NCBI GenBank assembly: GCA_934177555.1
Contig: CAKPPL010000073.1
Span: forward strand, 1-6,081
Direction: 5' to 3'
Source of the DNA: an uncultured Clostridia bacterium
GTDB lineage: Bacteria > Bacillota > Clostridia > TANB77 > CAG-508
DNA length: 6,081 bases
Below, piece after piece: positions 1 to 6,036 of this stretch (position 1 is the first letter of the stretch; every line of letters begins with the position of its first letter). The translations under genes were made by a program, and so were the position numbers. The notes below the pieces were generated by a model that saw only the letters and a program-made list of their open reading frames with translations, was not told where the DNA came from and ran no database searches.

Positions 1-98
1 ATATAGATGAGATAAAAGAAACTGAACTTGGAAAAGCTATGGATAAAATATTTGGCGAAAAAGAATTAGGTAAAGGAAAAGGTGTAATATTTTTTTAA
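1..98 (+). CDS. C-terminal end of a DUF84-like (inosine/xanthosine triphosphatase) gene, partial
   Basis: An open frame enters from the left edge (first full codon at 3) and stops at TAA 96-98, giving 31 visible residues. They contain ELGKAMDKIFG followed by GKGKGVIFF. This resembles the C-terminal part of DUF84 (YjjX-type) NTPases, where a 'G-ELG-x-x-x-D-x-x-x-G' segment precedes 'K-x-x-GAIGxLT'. That family hydrolyses non-canonical ITP/XTP to the monophosphate and pyrophosphate in the cytoplasm. The family normally continues for about 20 more residues, but here the frame closes right after the GVIFF segment, at a run of seven T's (90-96). The end may therefore be a natural truncation or a frameshift. 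Only the tail is visible, so the family call is from motif memory and moderate; that a coding sequence ends here is more secure. Confidence 0.5.
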   Translation, partial: IDEIKETELGKAMDKIFGEKELGKGKGVIFF

Positions 99-142
99 CA
101 ATACTAAAATGAATGCGTTGTGGTGCTTGAATTTTTTGGAAT

Positions 143-172
143 TTGCGTTTTTTTAAGTTTTTGTGTTATAAT
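143..172 (+). promoter_or_regulatory. Promoter with extended -10 upstream of the membrane protein gene
   Basis: A perfect TATAAT lies at 167-172. It is preceded by TG at 164-165 with one base between, which is the extended -10 arrangement of SigA promoters. A weak -35 match (TTGCGT, 143-148) sits 18 bp upstream. The expected start of transcription near 179-180 leaves a leader of roughly 30 nt before the GTG at 212. This supports starting the following gene at 212 rather than at an earlier in-frame TTG at 143. Confidence 0.6.
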
Positions 173-211
173 TCCAATGTGTCAAAAAAATTTATAGGAG
201 AGAATATTAAA

Positions 212-751
212 GTGAAGAAAAAGATAATTTGTAGTATATCATTAATATTAATAGGAATTTTAATAATTAGTATAAATAAAATTATTGGTAATTTTGATTG
301 GCATTTAAGATCAGAATATATATGGATAGCCTTACTTATAAATCCATTAGGAACTTTTCTATTAGGTTTGTTTTTACTACAATTAATTAGAAAAAATGTA
401 ATTAAAATTTTTTTAATTATATTGTGGACTTTAATAGTTATTGTAGTAGTATTTGTAGAATTTTTATTATTAAGTTGGATTATAAAAACAACTATTATTA
501 AGGAAATAGATGGGGAAAAATACTGTGGAGTAGAATATATAACCAATCGTTTAAGAAAAAATGTTTATTATTATAAAGATTATAATATATTTGCATATCA
601 TGAAACAGAAGAATATATAGAGGAATTTTATGATTACGATGATTATGAACATCCTGAATATAGAAAATATTATAAGATACCAAAAAATGATTCTATAATA
701 TATTATTATGATGAAGATGGAAATATCACAGATATAAAATGTTATTTATAA
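212..751 (+). CDS. Unrecognised membrane protein with three helices and a tyrosine-rich acidic tail
   Basis: A 179-residue protein starting at GTG 212, chosen because AGGAGAG (196-202) lies 9 nt upstream; the frame is open back to a TTG at 143, but that stretch overlaps the promoter and has no ribosome binding site. Three hydrophobic segments are visible at about residues 5-24, 36-58 and 66-91. The first, after MKKK, could be an uncleaved signal anchor. Residues 92-179 are a hydrophilic tail rich in Tyr, Asp and Glu, especially 119-167 (for example EEFYDYDDYEHPEY at 137-150), ending in YYYDEDGNITDIKCYL. I recognise no family and no catalytic motif. The gene has its own promoter and is followed directly by a gene remnant. 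Membrane location is inferred from hydropathy; the side on which the tail sits is not determined. Confidence 0.75.
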   Translation: MKKKIICSISLILIGILIISINKIIGNFDWHLRSEYIWIALLINPLGTFLLGLFLLQLIRKNVIKIFLIILWTLIVIVVVFVEFLLLSWIIKTTIIKEIDGEKYCGVEYITNRLRKNVYYYKDYNIFAYHETEEYIEEFYDYDDYEHPEYRKYYKIPKNDSIIYYYDEDGNITDIKCYL

Positions 752-852
752 AAAATAGTGAAAGAAGAAAAGGACTAGGAAAACAATTAATAAACTATGA
801 TATAGAAAATTATAATATTAGTGATTTAATTGTAAAGTTAAAGGCTTTGTGA
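739..852 (+). pseudogene. Remnant of a GNAT-family acetyltransferase
   Basis: A 37-codon frame runs from ATG 739, overlapping the end of the membrane protein gene by 13 bases, to TGA 850-852. Its product includes ERRKGLGKQLINYDIENYNI. The R-R-K-G-L-G-K-x-L part matches the acetyl-CoA-binding motif A (R/Q-x-x-G-x-G/A) of GNAT acetyltransferases. The helix and strand that follow (ending DLIVKL) fit the usual order in small GNATs, where an N-E-x-N-x-x-A-x-x-F-Y segment would come next. Here the frame stops instead, and neither the N-terminal half nor the C-terminal part is present. I read it as a decayed fragment. No ribosome binding site precedes the ATG. A chance ORF cannot be excluded because the fragment is short. 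Confidence 0.45.
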
Positions 853-858
853 TAAATT
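830..858 (+). promoter_or_regulatory. Weak candidate promoter for the Ppx/GppA-like gene
   Basis: TTGTAA (830-835) and TAAATT (853-858) are separated by 17 bp, with the start codon 28 bp further on. The -10 matches the consensus at only four of six positions. In sequence this AT-rich such matches arise often by chance, so this is tentative. The site lies within the GNAT-like remnant. Confidence 0.25.
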
Positions 859-885
859 ATATATAGTTTTGGTTAGGGAGAAAAA

Positions 886-1776
886 ATGGATAAGATAATT
901 ATAGAAGTTGGTTCAACATGTACTAAAGTTGATAAATTTGATGGAAATAATATGGAAAAACTAGATGGAGTTACAATACAATTTAAGAAACATTACAATG
1001 AAGATAAATGTTTAAGAGAAAGTGATGTAAAAGAATTAATAAAAAGTGTAAATGATTTAAAATCTATTACTGAAGACATATATGTATGTGGTACAAGTAT
1101 TTTTAGAACTTTGAATGATAATGAAAAAGAAAAATTTTTAAAAAGATTCAAAAATGAAACAGAATATGAATTTCATATAATTTCTCAAGAAAGTGAAAAT
1201 GAATTAACAGTTTTGGGAACAACAAGATTTGTAAATGAAAAAGTATGTGTTTTCATTGGAGGTGGAGGTTCCACTGAAATAGCAATTTATGATAAAGGAA
1301 TAAAAGAAAGTGCAAATACAAAAATTGGAGTCATAGATGTAATGCAAAAATTTCCAGATTTAGCTGAGAATTATGCAACAACTGAATTAGAAACTGTAAA
1401 AGCATTTATAAAAGAAAAGTTAGATTTACCGAAAGAAAAAGCTGATATATTAATATTAGCTGGAGGTGGGCACGAGAAATTTGCTAGATATTCTGGAATA
1501 AAATATGAAGATAATACTTTGTACAAAGATGATGCTTCACCAATTATGATGGATATTGAAACTAGAAAAAAAGAAACAGAAAGATATTATAAAGAGATTT
1601 CTTTGGATGAGATAAGACAAAAAGTTAATGACCCTGACTGGTGGTATGCCACAAGAGCAATGAGTGCTTTTGCATTGGTAGTTGCAGAAGCAGTAGATGC
1701 CAAATACATTATACCAACAGATATAGCAATGGCAAATGGAATTTATTTAGGAGATTGTTTAGAAGGTAGAAAATAA
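886..1776 (+). CDS. Ppx/GppA-family phosphatase (short form)
   Basis: A 296-residue cytoplasmic protein of the ASKHA fold. The family removes terminal phosphates from polyphosphate (Ppx) or converts pppGpp to ppGpp (GppA). Phosphate-1 loop: IEVGSTCTKV at 6-15, in place of the usual IDIGSNxxRL. A central segment IISQESENELTVLG (98-111) matches the family's 'ISGEEEARLIYLG' with the catalytic Glu. Phosphate-2 loop: IGGGGSTEI at 124-132. A Gly-rich adenosine-type motif LAGGGHEKF is at 191-199, and PTDIAMANG at 277-285 is where the family's final helix begins. The length fits the single-module short form lacking the extra C-terminal domains of E. coli Ppx (about 500 residues). The Asp of the usual DIGGGSTE is replaced by Ile124, so activity may differ. 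The start follows AGGGAG (875-880). It is one base from the pyrophosphatase fusion gene and surely cotranscribed. Polyphosphate versus nucleotide substrate cannot be told from sequence. Confidence 0.85.
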   Translation: MDKIIIEVGSTCTKVDKFDGNNMEKLDGVTIQFKKHYNEDKCLRESDVKELIKSVNDLKSITEDIYVCGTSIFRTLNDNEKEKFLKRFKNETEYEFHIISQESENELTVLGTTRFVNEKVCVFIGGGGSTEIAIYDKGIKESANTKIGVIDVMQKFPDLAENYATTELETVKAFIKEKLDLPKEKADILILAGGGHEKFARYSGIKYEDNTLYKDDASPIMMDIETRKKETERYYKEISLDEIRQKVNDPDWWYATRAMSAFALVVAEAVDAKYIIPTDIAMANGIYLGDCLEGRK

Positions 1777-1777
1777 T

Positions 1778-2503
1778 ATGAATACACAAAAATATTTAAA
1801 TAAAAATGTAAAAGTAATTATTGATAGAAAAATAGGAAGCAGACATCCAAAATATAATTATATATATCCGGTTAATTATGGATATATTCCAAATACAATA
1901 AGTGGGGATGGAGAAGAAATAGATTGTTATATTTTAGGAATATTTGAAGAATGCGAAGAGTTTGAAGGAAAATGTATCGCTATAATACATAGATTGAATG
2001 ATGATGACGATAAATTAATAATAGTTCCAGAAAATAGGAACTTCAGTAATAAAGAAATAGAAGCATTAATAGAATTCCAGGAACAATTTTTTGAACATGA
2101 AATAATTCGAGATGAAACTCAATTTAATAGTTTAATACCGGAATTAAGTGTGTCTGATATAAATGTTAGCAAAGAATATTATTTGAATTTAGGGTTTCAA
2201 ATAGTATATGAAAGAAAAGAGGACAAGTTTTGTTTTTTACAAATGGAAGAAAATCAAATTATGATAGAAGAAAATAATAATAATTGGAATACAGGAGAGC
2301 TAAAATATCCATATGGTAGAGGAATTAATATAAGTATGACAATCTTAAATATTGACCAAATGTATAATAAATTAAAGGAAAAAAATATTAAGTTTTTCTT
2401 AGATTTAGAAACACATGAATATAGAGTTAATAACAAAAAATTTTTGGACAAAGAATTTTTGTTACAAGATCCAGACGGATATTTATTAAGATTTAACAAT
2501 TAA
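1778..2503 (+). CDS. Inorganic pyrophosphatase fused to a bleomycin-resistance-like VOC domain
   Basis: A 241-residue two-domain protein. Residues 1-112 match a short family I soluble inorganic pyrophosphatase (PPi to 2 Pi, Mg2+-dependent): YPVNYGYIPNT at 30-40, the metal-binding DGEEID at 44-49 (E. coli DGDPLD, with the middle Asp conservatively Glu), and DDDDK at 75-79 followed by LIIVPE. These carry most of the expected Asp and Lys ligands, though the domain is shorter than the roughly 175-residue classical enzyme. Residues about 117-241 form a glyoxalase/bleomycin-resistance (VOC) domain: PELSVSDINVSKEYYLNLGF at 121-140 opens the first beta-alpha-beta module, and FLLQDPDGYLLRF at 227-239 closes the second, as in BLMA-type drug-binding proteins. 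Such proteins bind ligands as dimers and usually lack catalytic metal ligands. The frame is continuous through the junction, with no stop or internal ribosome binding site. It starts one base after the Ppx/GppA-like stop with a weak AAGG upstream, suggesting translational coupling. The VOC ligand is unknown. Confidence 0.82.
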   Translation: MNTQKYLNKNVKVIIDRKIGSRHPKYNYIYPVNYGYIPNTISGDGEEIDCYILGIFEECEEFEGKCIAIIHRLNDDDDKLIIVPENRNFSNKEIEALIEFQEQFFEHEIIRDETQFNSLIPELSVSDINVSKEYYLNLGFQIVYERKEDKFCFLQMEENQIMIEENNNNWNTGELKYPYGRGINISMTILNIDQMYNKLKEKNIKFFLDLETHEYRVNNKKFLDKEFLLQDPDGYLLRFNN

Positions 2504-2559
2504 TTAATTAGAAAGAAATAATATGACTAAATATTTTTTCTAAAGCGAGGTACGGCATT
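2504..2559 (+). other. Short gap between the two fusion genes
   Basis: This 56-bp AT-rich spacer holds GAGG at 2547-2550, 9 nt before the next ATG, as the ribosome binding site. No GC-rich hairpin terminator is present. TTAACA (2493-2498) and TAATAT (2519-2524) are promoter-like but 20 bp apart, which is too far for a convincing pair. Read-through from the upstream pair into the glycosylase gene is therefore plausible. Confidence 0.4.
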
Positions 2560-3564
2560 ATGATAAGATGTAAGTGGTGTAATTTAAACAATCCAATATA
2601 TATTCAATATCATGATAATGAATGGTGTAAACCAAATTTTGATGATAAATATTTATATGAAATGTTGATATTGGAAGCTTTTCAAGCAGGATTATCTTGG
2701 GAATGTGTATTAAATAAAAGAGAAGATTTTAGAAAAGCATTTGATAATTTTGATATAGATAAAATATCAAATTATAAAGATGATAAAATACAGGAATTAT
2801 TAAATAATAAAAAGATTATAAGAAATAAATTAAAAATATATGCAACTATAAATAATAGTATAATTTTCAAAAAAATACAAAATGAATATGGAACATTTTA
2901 TGGTTATTTAAAAACATTTACAAATGGTAAGATTATTTATGAGATAGGAAAAACTACAAATCAAATTTCTGACATAATATCAAAAGATTTACAAAAAAGA
3001 GGAATGAAATTTGTAGGGAGTACAATTATATATTCATATTTACAAGCAATAGGAATGATATATTCACATGATAAAGAATGTTTTATGTATAATAAAAAAA
3101 TAGGATTTACAATAGGAAAATTTGCACCATTGCATAAAGGACATCAGTTATTAATAGAAACAGCTTTAAAAGAAATGGATGAAGTATATGTGGTTATATA
3201 TGATACAAATATTATAGATATTGATATAGAACAAAGAGCTAATTGGATAAAACAATTATATCCAGATGTTCATATTATTTATGCATATAATAGTCCTCAA
3301 AAATATGGACTTGATGATGAAAGTGTAAAAATTCAAATGGAATATTTATCAAAATTAATAAAAGATATTCCAGTAACACACTTTTATAGTAGTGAATTAT
3401 ATGGTGAGAAAGTTGCAAATTATTTAAATATAGAAAATCGAATAGTAGATTTAGAGAGAAAAAAAGTTCCAGTAAGTGCAACAATATTGAGAGAAGGGTA
3501 TGAAGAAAACTCAAAATATATTGAAGGTTTTATATATTCAGAATTAAACAAAAAATCAAATTAG
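2560..3564 (+). CDS. 3-methyladenine DNA glycosylase I (Tag) fused to a NadR-like nucleotidyltransferase
   Basis: A 334-residue two-domain protein. Residues 1-178 are a full-length Tag, which excises 3-methyladenine from alkylated DNA. The Zn ligands Cys4, His18, His170 and Cys174 match E. coli Cys4, His17, His175 and Cys179. YIQYHDNEW (14-22) and LEAFQAGLSW (38-47) carry the lesion-pocket Tyr and Trp and the active-site Glu39, and KRGMKFVGSTIIYSYLQAIG (146-165) is the C-terminal signature. Residues 181-334 are a nucleotidyltransferase of the HxGH superfamily closest to the NMN-adenylyltransferase domain of NadR: GFTIGKFAPLHKGHQ (182-196) holds H192-x-x-H195, and VPVSATILR (303-311) is the ISSTxxR-like second nucleotide motif. 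NadR's ribosylnicotinamide kinase domain is absent. An in-frame ATG at 3085 near the junction lacks a good ribosome binding site, so one polypeptide is likely. The NAD-synthesis substrate is inferred. The stop codon overlaps the next gene's ribosome binding site. Confidence 0.85.
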   Translation: MIRCKWCNLNNPIYIQYHDNEWCKPNFDDKYLYEMLILEAFQAGLSWECVLNKREDFRKAFDNFDIDKISNYKDDKIQELLNNKKIIRNKLKIYATINNSIIFKKIQNEYGTFYGYLKTFTNGKIIYEIGKTTNQISDIISKDLQKRGMKFVGSTIIYSYLQAIGMIYSHDKECFMYNKKIGFTIGKFAPLHKGHQLLIETALKEMDEVYVVIYDTNIIDIDIEQRANWIKQLYPDVHIIYAYNSPQKYGLDDESVKIQMEYLSKLIKDIPVTHFYSSELYGEKVANYLNIENRIVDLERKKVPVSATILREGYEENSKYIEGFIYSELNKKSN

Positions 3565-3574
3565 AGGTGATAAA

Positions 3575-4141
3575 ATGTCAGAAATAACTAAAAAAGCATT
3601 AGCTACATCATTAAAAAAATTACTTTCAAAAAAAGAATTATCTAAAATAACTATTTCAAATATTACAAATGATTGTGGAGTAAATAGACAGACTTTTTAT
3701 TATCACTTTAAAGATGTATATGATTTATTAGAGTGGATATATTTAAATGAAGTAATTCAGTCAATGGATGGAAAAGATACATATGACACCTGGCAACAAG
3801 GATTTCTTTCTATTTTTGAATATATATTAGATAACAAAGAATTTGTGAAAAATACGTATAATTCTATTAGTAGAGAATTTTTTCTAAAATTTATATATAG
3901 TCAAACAAAAGGATTATTAATGAATATAATAGAAGAAAAATCAAAGAAATTAAATGTAAAAGAGGAAGATAAAGAGTTTATAGCCAATTTCTACAAATAT
4001 GGTTTTGTAGGTATTGTTCAAGATTGGATTGAAAGTGGAATGAAAGAAAACCCTAATAATATAATAGATAAATTAAATAGTATAATAGATGGTAATTTTG
4101 AAAATGCATTAGAGAATTTAGACAAAATATATAAAATGTAA
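3575..4141 (+). CDS. TetR-family transcriptional regulator (DhaS-like)
   Basis: A 188-residue DNA-binding regulator. The N-terminal TetR helix-turn-helix spans about residues 8-52: ITISNITNDCGVNRQTFYYH (25-44) holds the turn and the recognition helix with the family's T-F-Y-Y-H-F-K ending. The rest (about 70-188) is an all-helical ligand and dimer domain in the style of the TetR_C_8/DhaS group, including FYKYGFVGIVQDWIESGM, which is characteristic of that group. The ligand cannot be read from sequence. The start codon follows AGAGGTGAT (3563-3571), which overlaps the stop of the glycosylase fusion gene 10 bp upstream, so it is probably cotranscribed with it. It sits next to the oleate hydratase promoter, which holds a perfect inverted repeat. 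Control of that gene, perhaps released by a fatty acid, is the natural inference but is not shown. Confidence 0.88.
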   Translation: MSEITKKALATSLKKLLSKKELSKITISNITNDCGVNRQTFYYHFKDVYDLLEWIYLNEVIQSMDGKDTYDTWQQGFLSIFEYILDNKEFVKNTYNSISREFFLKFIYSQTKGLLMNIIEEKSKKLNVKEEDKEFIANFYKYGFVGIVQDWIESGMKENPNNIIDKLNSIIDGNFENALENLDKIYKM

Positions 4142-4171
4142 AAAATTTATACATATATTTTTCTTTGTTTA

Positions 4172-4201
4172 TTGTAAATTTTTAAATATTATTTTTATAA
4201 T
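4172..4201 (+). promoter_or_regulatory. Promoter of the oleate hydratase gene
   Basis: TTGTAA (4172-4177) and a perfect TATAAT (4196-4201) are 18 bp apart, giving a good SigA-type promoter. The predicted transcript starts near 4208-4210, leaving about 25 nt before the ATG, with a strong GAGGAGG (4221-4227) 7 nt upstream of it. This gives the hydratase its own transcription unit, independent of the regulator gene ahead of it. Confidence 0.6.
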
Positions 4202-4203
4202 AT
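4186..4203. promoter_or_regulatory. Perfect inverted repeat over the -10: candidate TetR operator
   Basis: ATATTAT (4186-4192) and ATAATAT (4197-4203) are exact reverse complements separated by TTTT. The 18-bp palindrome covers the -10 hexamer at 4196-4201, so a dimeric repressor bound here would block RNA polymerase. A second, imperfect pair (TTTTATAAT 4193-4201 and ATAATAAAA 4207-4215) overlaps it. The adjacent TetR gene is the obvious partner. Caution: arms made only of A and T arise easily by chance in this composition. Confidence 0.4.
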
Positions 4204-4234
4204 GTCATAATAAAATAACAGAGGAGGAAAAAAT

Positions 4235-6010
4235 ATGTATTATAGTAGTGGAAATTATGAAGCTTTTGCTAGACCAAAAAAGCCAGAAGGAGTAGATCAA
4301 AAATCTGCATATATTGTAGGTTCAGGATTAGCAGCATTAGCTGCTGCATGTTTTTTGGTTCGTGATGGACAAATGAAAGGTGAAAGAGTTCATATTTTAG
4401 AAAAAGAACAAATTCCTGGAGGAGCTTGTGATGGATATTTATATGATGGATTAGGCTATGTAATGCGTGGTGGTAGAGAGATGGATAACCATTTTGAATG
4501 TATGTGGGATTTATTTCGTTCTATACCATCAATTGAAACAGAAGGTGTAAGTGTATTAGATGAATATTATTGGTTAAATAAAGAAGACCCAAATTATTCA
4601 TTAATGAGAGCTACAATAAATAGAGGCGAAGATGCACATACAGATAAAAAATTTGCTTTATCTGATAAAGGTGCAATGGAGATTATGAAATTATTTTTTA
4701 CACCAGATGAAGAACTATATGATAAAAAGATTACAGATTATTTTGATGATGAAGTTTTAAATTCAAATTTCTGGTTATATTGGCGTACAATGTTCGCATT
4801 TGAAAATTGGCACAGTGCATTAGAAATGAAATTATATATAAAACGTTTTATACATCATGTTGGAGGTTTACCAGATTTTACTGCATTGAGATTTACAAAA
4901 TATAATCAATATGAATCAATGATACTTCCTATGGTAAAGTATCTTGAAAGTTTTGGAGTACAATTTCATTATGGAATAAAAGTTGAAAATGTTGAATTTG
5001 AAATCAAAGATGACAAGAAATTAGCTAAAAGAATAGTTATTCTTCGTGATGGAACAGAAGACCATATAGATTTATTAGAAGATGATTTAGTATTTATAAC
5101 AAATGGAGGATGTGTTGAAAATTCTTCATTAGGTAGTCAAAATGAGCCAGCACCATTTAATACTGAAATTAAACCAGGTGGAGGATGGGATATGTGGCGT
5201 AAAATTGCTGCTCAAGATTCATCTTTTGGAAATCCAGATAAATTCTGTTATGACCCAGAACAAAGTAATTGGATGAGTGCAACAGTAACAACATTAGATG
5301 ATCGTATCCCACCATATGTTCAAAAGATTTGTCAAAGAAACCCATTCTCAGGAAAAGTTGTAACAGGAGGAATAGTTACAGTTAAAGATTCAAATTGGTT
5401 ATTAAGCTGGACATTTAATAGACAACCACAATTTAGAAGTCAGCCAAAAGGACAATTAGTTGGATGGATTTATGGATTATTTAGTGATAAACCAGGAAAT
5501 TATGTAAAAAAAGCAATGAGAGATTGTACAGGAAAAGAAATATGTATGGAATGGCTATATCACTTAGGAGTACCAGAAAATCAAATTGAAGAAATGGCAG
5601 AAAACAGTGCTAATACAATTCCTTGTATGATGCCATATATTACAGCATTTTTTATGCCAAGAGCAGCAGGAGATAGACCTCTAGTAGTTCCTGAAGGAAG
5701 CAAAAATTTTGCATTTTTAGGTCAGTTTGCAGAAACAAAGAGAGACACAATATTTACAACAGAATATTCAATTCGTACTGCAATGGAAGCAGTTTATACA
5801 TTATTAGATATAGATCGTGGAGTTCCAGAAGTTTGGGGAAGTGTATATGATATACGAGACTTATTAAATGCTACAGTTCAATTACGAGATGGAAAGAAGA
5901 TTACAGATATGAATTTGGGATTAAAAGAAAGAATTGCATTAAAAGAAGTTATTAAAAAAATTGAGGGTACAGATATCGAAAAAATCTTAAAAGAGTATAA
6001 TGTAATTTAA
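4235..6010 (+). CDS. ohyA: Oleate hydratase (myosin-cross-reactive antigen family), FAD-binding
   Basis: A 591-residue enzyme, the usual family length, that adds water to the cis-9 double bond of oleic and related unsaturated fatty acids to give 10-hydroxy fatty acids (EC 4.2.1.53). It uses FAD as a structural cofactor and acts at the inner membrane face. The N-terminal Rossmann motif YIVGSGLAALAAACFL (26-41) holds GxGxxA; ILEKEQIPGGACDG (54-67) follows. The active-site loop RGGRE (78-82) supplies Glu82, and Tyr201 lies in EMKLYIKRF (197-205); these numbers match Glu82 and Tyr201 of the Staphylococcus aureus enzyme as I recall them. The FAD-contact region FLGQFAETKRDTIFTTEYSI (494-513) is intact. 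There are no frameshifts. Start: strong GAGGAGG at 4221-4227. It has its own promoter with a candidate operator and follows a TetR gene. In Firmicutes the enzyme detoxifies host or dietary fatty acids. Arginine codons include about ten CGT, which its neighbours avoid. Confidence 0.96.
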   Translation: MYYSSGNYEAFARPKKPEGVDQKSAYIVGSGLAALAAACFLVRDGQMKGERVHILEKEQIPGGACDGYLYDGLGYVMRGGREMDNHFECMWDLFRSIPSIETEGVSVLDEYYWLNKEDPNYSLMRATINRGEDAHTDKKFALSDKGAMEIMKLFFTPDEELYDKKITDYFDDEVLNSNFWLYWRTMFAFENWHSALEMKLYIKRFIHHVGGLPDFTALRFTKYNQYESMILPMVKYLESFGVQFHYGIKVENVEFEIKDDKKLAKRIVILRDGTEDHIDLLEDDLVFITNGGCVENSSLGSQNEPAPFNTEIKPGGGWDMWRKIAAQDSSFGNPDKFCYDPEQSNWMSATVTTLDDRIPPYVQKICQRNPFSGKVVTGGIVTVKDSNWLLSWTFNRQPQFRSQPKGQLVGWIYGLFSDKPGNYVKKAMRDCTGKEICMEWLYHLGVPENQIEEMAENSANTIPCMMPYITAFFMPRAAGDRPLVVPEGSKNFAFLGQFAETKRDTIFTTEYSIRTAMEAVYTLLDIDRGVPEVWGSVYDIRDLLNATVQLRDGKKITDMNLGLKERIALKEVIKKIEGTDIEKILKEYNVI

Positions 6011-6036
6011 AAAAGATTATAAAAAGTGAGGAAAAG

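Noticed and set aside
143..211. N-terminal extension of the membrane protein from TTG 143
   Set aside because: The segment contains the extended -10 promoter, has no ribosome binding site before it, and the GTG at 212 has a good AGGAGAG at the right distance.
166..546. Open frame on the - strand, 126 codons
   Set aside because: It is antisense to the membrane protein gene, has no ribosome binding site, and its product reads as the low-complexity Ile/Asn/Lys composition expected from a shadow of AT-rich coding DNA.
2254..2499. Open frame on the - strand opposite the VOC domain
   Set aside because: The + strand here encodes a clear VOC domain, and the antisense product has no recognisable motif or start signal.
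3275..3514. Open frame on the - strand opposite the nucleotidyltransferase domain
   Set aside because: It is a shadow of the well-supported + strand fusion gene, with a repetitive Leu/His composition.
3085..3564. Separate nucleotidyltransferase gene starting at the internal ATG 3085
   Set aside because: There is no Shine-Dalgarno sequence before this ATG, the upstream frame continues without a stop, and Cys174, a Tag Zn ligand, lies two residues before it.
4141..4162. AAAAAT...ATTTTT inverted repeat after the TetR gene as a terminator
   Set aside because: The stem would be purely A-T with a loop of about 10 nt, too weak for an intrinsic terminator; chance in this composition explains it.
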